A stretch of DNA of 64,000 nt from Lasiosphaeria ovina (lineage: Eukaryota; Ascomycota; Sordariomycetes; Sordariales; Lasiosphaeriaceae): NCBI GenBank assembly GCA_033439765.1, contig JAULSN010000001.1, positions 7,378,001-7,442,000 on the forward strand, written 5' to 3'. The notes below the pieces were generated by a model, which was not told where the DNA came from, searched no databases, and worked only from the letters and a program-made list of their open reading frames with translations. Position numbers and translations under genes: made by a program. Shown here piece after piece: positions 58,055 through 64,000 of this stretch. Each line of letters begins with the position of its first letter. Within the stretch, counting starts at the first letter, position 1.

Positions 58055-59038
58055 TCATTCTTGTGATAGAATTGCTCTCTCCCTACTCCACTTCCAGTAA
58101 CTATCTTGCTCGGGTCCTGGCTTGAAGCCTGAAAGGTGAGAGTAGTCTTGTTCGCCGTGCTTAAATTCATCCTCGTCACAGGAAAACCGAAGCTCCTCAT
58201 GAGCGACATCTGGTTGGCTATGGCTCAAGCACTGCCCCCGGCGAAGCGGGCCACTCTTGGGAGAGAGGTGAGAATTGGTTTCAACCTGCTGCTGTTTCTG
58301 ACTGTGCAACCCACCAGGCGGTGTAATCTGTCCGTTCGAGGCTTTGAACGATGCAGTCTCTTTGGCCGACGGAGACTTGTGGGAGACAGCACCACTATCA
58401 ATAGACGTACTTCGTTCGGCGGGAAGAGAAGAATCCGACATGGTCGTGCGATGTGTTGTCGGGAGGCTGAATGTTGGATATCCAGCCGGTGTCCCACTCG
58501 AGTTGAGCGAGGGTGATGTATAGCGGTCTCGGAGCTGCAGAGCTTCATTTAACCAGGAATTCCCATTGTGAGAGTCGCCACCAGTCATGGGTCTCTGGAG
58601 CACAACAGTGCCGTGGACATCGAGAACACGGAGGCACAGGCTGCCTATGCTGCTCGGGGGTGGTACGGGACCGGAATGATGGAAAGTGCCATTTGTTGAT
58701 ACGTCGAACGGGATTCCGTAACCTGACCGGAAGGATGCATAGCCAAGATTGGGTTCATGGTGGCGAGGGAAGGAAGAGTTCAAAGTGCCACAGCCGTCCA
58801 AGAAGTCGACTCTAGGGTCCCCAAGAGGCGGAGAGGACAGGGTGAAGTTGGGAGTATAGTCAGGGGAACGGCGTGGGCGACAATGTTGAGCTTGGGGAAG
58901 GTATGGGAAGTTGACGCCAGGTTCAAGCCGAGACTCTGCTGCAATTTGGACAATACTGCCTGGAGGCCTGGGACGGGCGAAAAGGAGACATAGGTCGTGC
59001 AGCCAGGGATTCACAGCGCTGCTTTGTCGTGTTTCCAT
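58055..59038 (-). CDS. Hypothetical ORF, doubtful
   Basis: A 327-codon frame on the minus strand starting at the ATG at 59038. The translation is rich in Ser, Pro, His and Gly, with no signal peptide, no helix-forming membrane part and no motif I recognise; its most ordered part is SIGSLCLRVLDVHGTVVLQRP. A second frame overlaps its 3' end (58012-58209) and reads KNDETGKETWCLKWFD, which also looks protein-like, so the true gene may splice from one frame to the other. I cannot choose. It could equally be a chance frame in GC-balanced DNA. Confidence 0.35.
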   Translation of the reverse strand: METRQSSAVNPWLHDLCLLFARPRPPGSIVQIAAESRLEPGVNFPYLPQAQHCRPRRSPDYTPNFTLSSPPLGDPRVDFLDGCGTLNSSFPRHHEPNLGYASFRSGYGIPFDVSTNGTFHHSGPVPPPSSIGSLCLRVLDVHGTVVLQRPMTGGDSHNGNSWLNEALQLRDRYTSPSLNSSGTPAGYPTFSLPTTHRTTMSDSSLPAERSTSIDSGAVSHKSPSAKETASFKASNGQITPPGGLHSQKQQQVETNSHLSPKSGPLRRGQCLSHSQPDVAHEELRFSCDEDEFKHGEQDYSHLSGFKPGPEQDSYWKWSRERAILSQE

Positions 59039-60696
59039 TGACACGCATGGTTTGATAGGAAAATTGACTGGGAGCCCGTATTGAAGGTGGTTGTCAAACG
59101 ACAATGACACGGAACATCAGTCGGAACGAAGCTATTATCAAGGTGTGTGGCCGGAGAGTAGAAGGGGCAGAGGGCGGCTTCAACCGGGAATCGGCTGGCC
59201 GAAATAAAATCCTTCAACATGAGGACAGCCGTCATTTATAAACGCATAGGATTGCGTCCAGCTGCGTCCAGCTCTTGCGCGGCTCTAGCGAGATACACAA
59301 CGGAAATCCACGGCGGTGGCTGAGTGAGTGAGTGGCCATTATCTCGGTGAGGGTGAGGCGAGCGCAGATAACTAAATAGGGCTTGTGACTACGCAGAAAG
59401 ACTAAACCATATTCCTTAATGTCTCTCCCAAAAAAAAGATGAGGCTGTGACAGACGCCCCGTCACGGTGGATGGGTATAGTGGTTCTAATAGTACCAGGA
59501 TGGTCTCTGGCGGGGTCCCGGTGCGTGGTCAATCTCAACGTGGAAGGGGGTGACCGGCGGATGGTTGGCAGCCTTACCGTCAGCTCTCCGGCACCCAGCA
59601 CCCAGCACCTGCCATCTATTTGCCTTAGGTAGATAGGTAGATTCTACCAAATGAAATGCCATGCAATCCGCGCCAGAAAATGGAAACGAGATGGGTATGG
59701 ATTCGGCATTTAAACGTGTAGCGTAGCTAATTGAAGACGGGGGGCAAGGTCAAGCAAGAATGAAGAGGGCATATCTCCCGGGACACGAGTTTCCGTGCCT
59801 CGACCTAGAACGTACCTGCCTAAGTACCGTAGGTCGGATAGGACGTAGACAAATGTATAAGGTATTATCAGCATGTCTAGTAGGAGACATTGTACGGAAG
59901 GTGCGTCTCGCGAGAGGAGGGAAGGCGTAAGGCTACCCGGAGGCAAATCCCGGTGAGGCGGCCTGATCACCACCCTATCTCCCCAAGGTATCTCACTGTC
60001 TCCAACATGCCACCCTCATCTCCGCGGGTACCCATGATGGCTGTGAAATCGTCTTCTATGCCGTCAAAAAGCGAGAAAAGTCCGCCGAAGAAGAAAATTG
60101 TGAGGCTGTTGGTTGAGGCTAAAAGCCGAGATCGCTACTTCCCTCGGTGCAAAATATGTGTGTGGAAATTGGGCGCCAAGGAAGGCGTCACCACACATGA
60201 TGATGAACTTGAAATTACACAGCCTCAGCGCAGTGACGCGGCCCGTTCTAATTCCACAATCTGAACTCGGGCGGTTCTCGAGGTTGATTGTCGACACAAA
60301 ATTCCAATTCCTCCACCCAATCACTTAGACGGGTCAAATGGAGTTTCTGAGCCAAATTCCACGAGGAGTGCTCAGCACCTCCACAAGTACCCAGAGCTAG
60401 TGCAAACCCCACCATTTTCAGCAGATTGGTTCCTCCAACGGTTTGTGCCTGCTGCATGTTCACTGTTGAGCTGCCGTGGTTTGCTTCTTGATCAACAAGG
60501 TGGTCCGGTCTGCCCAGTCTTGTTGGGTGGGCTAACAGTACCTTATTGACTGCCGGGATCCAGCGTCAGTGAATCGTCGAACCACGCCCAGGCAAACAAC
60601 CCCGCCACAGCATACCCCAGACTGTCACTGCCTGCCTCACCCACCTGCCCTACCTCCCCAACTTGACCACGCATCACGCACCCGAGGCATCCAGCC
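59039..60696. other. Spacer upstream of HUL5
   Basis: About 1.7 kb holding the HUL5 promoter and perhaps that of the doubtful minus-strand ORF. An 85-codon frame at 60007-60264 is Lys/Ser-rich and unsupported. Otherwise nothing is recognised. Confidence 0.6.
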
Positions 60697-63600
60697 ATGT
60701 TCCCGACCTTCACGGGCAACTCGCGGAGAGCGCGGAACGTCAACCTCAGCGGCCAACGAACCGCCAACCCCTTCACCAACCCATCCTGGGGTGGCCCCAG
60801 CACTGCGGCCGCCGGAGCTTCCAAGTCAGTTGCGCTCGCCCAGGCCGAACGTCAGCAGAGGCAGCACGAGAGAGACCGGCTCAAGGCGGCGCTACGCATT
60901 CAAAAGACATGGAGAGGCCACTGCGTGCGATGGAGCTTGAGATCTTCCCGCCGTCAGGCGCTCGACCGACTCTACGATGGGCAAGACGCGGTGGATGCGC
61001 AGCAGAGATCTGTGCGGGCCCTTCCTCTTGTCTTGGCCGTCAACAGAGGGGTCAGCCCTGAGGATCACCGCAGACTGGTTTGGGTGGCTCAAGATCTCCT
61101 GCGGTCTAACTTCAGTGCTTTCGTTTCGGGAGCCGTACATCTCACCCGACTAAACAAGCTTGCCCGCTTGCTGATCGCCTCGCTGGAAGGGTAACACCGC
61201 CCCCTTCCTTCTCTTGGAGCATATCGTATCCATGTTTTGTAACCTATCGTCATGCTAACAACAATTGCTATTCAGCAGGTCTGACGTCGCTACCACACTA
61301 CCACAGACGCAAGTTTTGTTGGAAACGCTGAATGGCATACTAAAAGTACGGCCTCAATCGATAGAGCCTATTCTAGGACGGTATTGTAGAGTGTTGGGTG
61401 AGTGTGGCCGCCATGTTAGCCCAGAATCTCCGTCGCGGGATCTCCTTCGGGCCATCGTGGTTGCACCGCTTATTGCGACTAGCGTCCCAGGTACGTAGCG
61501 CCTCTTCCCGCTGCTAGAGGGAAAGCCCTGTTTGCTAACTGTCGTAACAGCGTCATTCACCTCGGCGGCTTACCACGAGTTTGCACTTTCCTTCTTGACG
61601 CAGCCCGATCTGGTCTTGTTTGAAACCGACGTCGGCTCCTTTGTGGCCGATATTGACACCGACCGTCTATCTGAGTCTCTTCTCAACACCCCGCCGGCAG
61701 AGCCAAAGACACCTGAATCCTACCTCACTGTCTTGTGGCTGCTAGCACATCTAGTTGCGCTGCAAAAGGCCAAGAGGCAACACACTTTGAATCCAAAATT
61801 TCTCAAGGCCTTGTATTTGCTCCTGTCCCTCTCATCTACCCGGATACGAGCAGGCTCTGGAGCTCCCGACTCTCGAGGCTCAAGCGAAGCTCGAGAGCCT
61901 GAGGACATGTCCCATAACGCACTCCCTCCCTACATATTGAATAAACTTTCTTCTTTGATTGACAAGGACGAAATCTCTGGTCTTCTTGACATGTTCACCT
62001 TGTACGTCAAACCCACCGCACTGCCCCTGTCTTCCCCTATTGACGAGGTCACATTCAGATCTGCCTCGGAGTTTGAGGACGCTAGCTTCCTCGCTGGCTA
62101 CATCCTCACGTTGATCTACTGTTTCCCCACGCTCAGTGACGACATTAGGATGCGCCTGTATCTAGTAGACATGTCTACTCGGCGCGGCTCGCTGCCTGCT
62201 CTCAAGTTCTTCTGGAATGCCATGAGCCAGACTTCGACTTTCTCCACCATTGTCTCCAACGAGGAAGCTACCCTCAACGTCTTGCGACAGAAATCGAATT
62301 CCTCAGAGTCATCGACCGCCAAGACTGATTCGCCGTGGCATCAAGAGTGGCGAACTATTCTCTTATTTCTCGAGTTGTATGTCTTTATTCTCCGGCTAAC
62401 GGACGACGATGATTTTTTCAGCGGCCTTAATTCCCAAGCCAGCGTCGGGAGCACCGCCTCGCGGTTACGCTCAAGTACGCTTTCGCTAGAGGAACTGAAG
62501 CGCCTCACGCGCTTTCTGAAGCACCTGAGCTTCACGCTGTACTACAGCGCTGCCGAGCTGCTAGAAGCAGCAGCGGGACCTACCAGGCACTTAAGCGGCC
62601 TTGATGACTTCTTGGCTTCCCCGGCCCGCCGTAGTAACTCGGCAGATGTCGGTCGTGTCCAGAAGGTTTCGACGTTCGTCATCACGGCAGGAATTGACTT
62701 TGACGCGTTCAGGAGTCTCGTAACGGCAGCAATGAGAATGCTCTATGAGCGAGATTCTCGGCGTCCATTCCTGCCGCAGGGCCATTGGCTCATGACGTCC
62801 AAGTTTGATATGGAAGGCTTCCTCTCTACCGTCGTACTCGAAGAACGGAGGCAGCGGGAGCTCCGTGAGTCTGGTGAAGATGATGACGACGGCGGGGATG
62901 GCGATGAGATGGATACGGATGAGCCCGCCAATATGACGTTTACCGTTCAAAGACCATCGCTTCACGCGCAGTTGGAAAGGCTGAGAACACAACAGAAAAA
63001 GGCCGCCCGGGAGAGGATGCTAGCATCAATCGGCCCGCGACTTGAGATCTTACGGAACATGCCATTTATCGTGCCATTTGAGATACGGGTTCAGATATTC
63101 CGGCAGTTCGTTCACCTCGACAAGGAACTGAGAAGAGGTGGGTTCATTGACCCAGACAGGTGGAGACTATGGATACTCGACCAACACGGAGGGGGATTTG
63201 AGCATCCGAACTCGGTTGCGACGCAGGTGCTTGGCCGACACCAAGCACAAATCACCAGAGGCCGCATCTTTTCGGATGCAATGAATAAGTTCTGGGAGTT
63301 GGAGGACGGCCTGAAAGAGCCGATTCAGATTACATTCGTGGATGAATTCGGCATGCAAGAAGCCGGGATAGATGGTGGCGGCGTGACCAAGGAGTTTCTG
63401 ACGAGCGTCACGACCGAGGCTTTCACTCAAGATCAGCGGTTGTTTGTCACCAACAGCCAGAACTCGTACTATCCGAACCCATGCGCCGTTGACCAACGGA
63501 GAGAGGCGCTTCGGAGAGCCGAGGTTCCCGAAGGCTCAGAGGCGTGGCGCGAGAGCATGGCGGATTTCCTACGGCAGTACGAGTTTCTCGGTCGAATTAT

Positions 63601-64000
63601 TGGGAAATGCATGTACGAGGGCATCTTGATCGATATTGTATTTGCTGGGTTTTTCCTCCTCAAGTGGGCCACGGCCGGCACCGATACCTATCGTGCCAAC
63701 ATCAACGATCTTCGAGATCTAGACGACGAGCTGTATCAGGGCATGCTGCGGCTAAAGAACTATCCGGGCGACGTCAGCGACCTCGATCTCGACTTTACCA
63801 TCACTGATCAAGTATCGCCGCCTGATATGCCGGTCAGCACTGTGACGCGCAACCTCATCCCTGACGGCGAGAACGTGCCCGTCACCAATGAGAACAAGCC
63901 TCTCTACATCAGCTATGTAGCACGCCACCGCCTCGCGGTGCAGCCACACGCGCAGACGCGTGCATTCCTTCGCGGTCTGGGCACAATCATCGACCCCGCC
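60697..64000 (+). CDS. HUL5: IQ-HECT E3 ubiquitin ligase, Hul5/UBE3C type (3' end missing)
   Basis: Exons 60697-61190, about 61276-61490 and 61551 to beyond the window; introns of about 85 and 60 bp. At the first acceptor two AG sites 3 nt apart (61275, 61278) are both in frame. 1,053 residues are visible. The N-terminus carries MFPTFTGNSRRARNVNLSG, the usual start of this family, and an IQ-like helix at about 65-80 (ALRIQKTWRGHCVR). A long helical region follows with an acidic insert (DDDDGGDGDEMDTDE). The HECT N-lobe is visible (FVDEFGMQEAGIDGGGVTKEF, EFLGRIIGKCMYEGIL). The window ends inside the HECT domain, so the catalytic Cys is not seen; truncation is from the window edge, not a mutation. 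Hul5 binds the 26S proteasome and extends ubiquitin chains on substrates, raising processivity, and helps clear misfolded cytosolic proteins after heat stress. Confidence 0.93.

Noticed and set aside
60007..60264. 85-codon Lys/Ser-rich frame with a CKIC pair
   Set aside because: Short, no partner CxxC, no family resemblance, and sits in the HUL5 promoter region.
63167..63949. Minus-strand frames across the HUL5 HECT domain
   Set aside because: They are shadows of the conserved plus-strand coding sequence.

Overview
This is a nuclear genomic window from a filamentous ascomycete (Pezizomycotina, most likely a Sordariomycete). The evidence is short spliceosomal introns (about 50-170 bp, GT...AG, often with CTAAC/CTGAC-like branch sites), Kozak-type starts (ANNATGG), moderately GC-rich exons, pyrimidine-rich leaders, microsatellite-rich spacers and an intronless initiator tRNA-Met. 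The protein families present are eukaryotic (CCT, BiP with HDEL, HECT ligases, Hbs1). Nothing bacterial, viral or CRISPR-like was seen.

Left part (1-26 kb) is gene-poor. The first 11 kb holds no gene I can defend and is rich in simple repeats: (ACCTG)13, (CA)15, (CCTG)7, (CT)14 and a 26-nt A run. Next comes a divergent pair: an intronless polytopic TLC-domain protein (11001-13016, minus) and a three-exon DHA2-type major facilitator transporter (14265-16123, plus). A second gene-free stretch (16.1-23.4 kb) precedes a two-exon CHY zinc-finger protein (23412-25594, minus). The initiator tRNA-Met (26397-26468) stands alone at the edge of another 6.4-kb desert.

Right part (32.9-64 kb) is gene-dense and mostly housekeeping. 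In order: LSB5-type VHS/GAT adaptor (minus, five exons); an unnamed fungal protein (plus, with a probable 5'UTR intron); REI1 60S maturation factor (minus); an AZUL-HECT ubiquitin ligase of UBE3A/Hul4 type (plus); CCT5 chaperonin subunit (minus, five exons including 10- and 18-nt exons); HBS1 ribosome-rescue GTPase (plus); KAR2/BiP ER chaperone (plus, seven exons); a doubtful ORF (minus); and an IQ-HECT ligase of Hul5/UBE3C type (plus), cut by the right edge before its catalytic cysteine.

Six genes between 38.4 kb and the right edge (REI1, HUL4, CCT5, HBS1, KAR2, HUL5) act in ribosome maturation, folding, ribosome rescue or ubiquitin-dependent turnover, so this is a protein-quality-control neighbourhood, though it may be chance. 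I did not find a clearly new biological system. The most interesting leads are the HBS1 intron with several in-frame acceptors (possible Hbs1/Ski7 isoforms), a strongly over-represented 9-mer (TACTCCGTA), the double-length TLC membrane protein, a pair of imperfect direct repeats flanking the unnamed gene, and the micro-exons. All exon boundaries are read by eye from splice consensus, frame and remembered family similarity; none has transcript support here.
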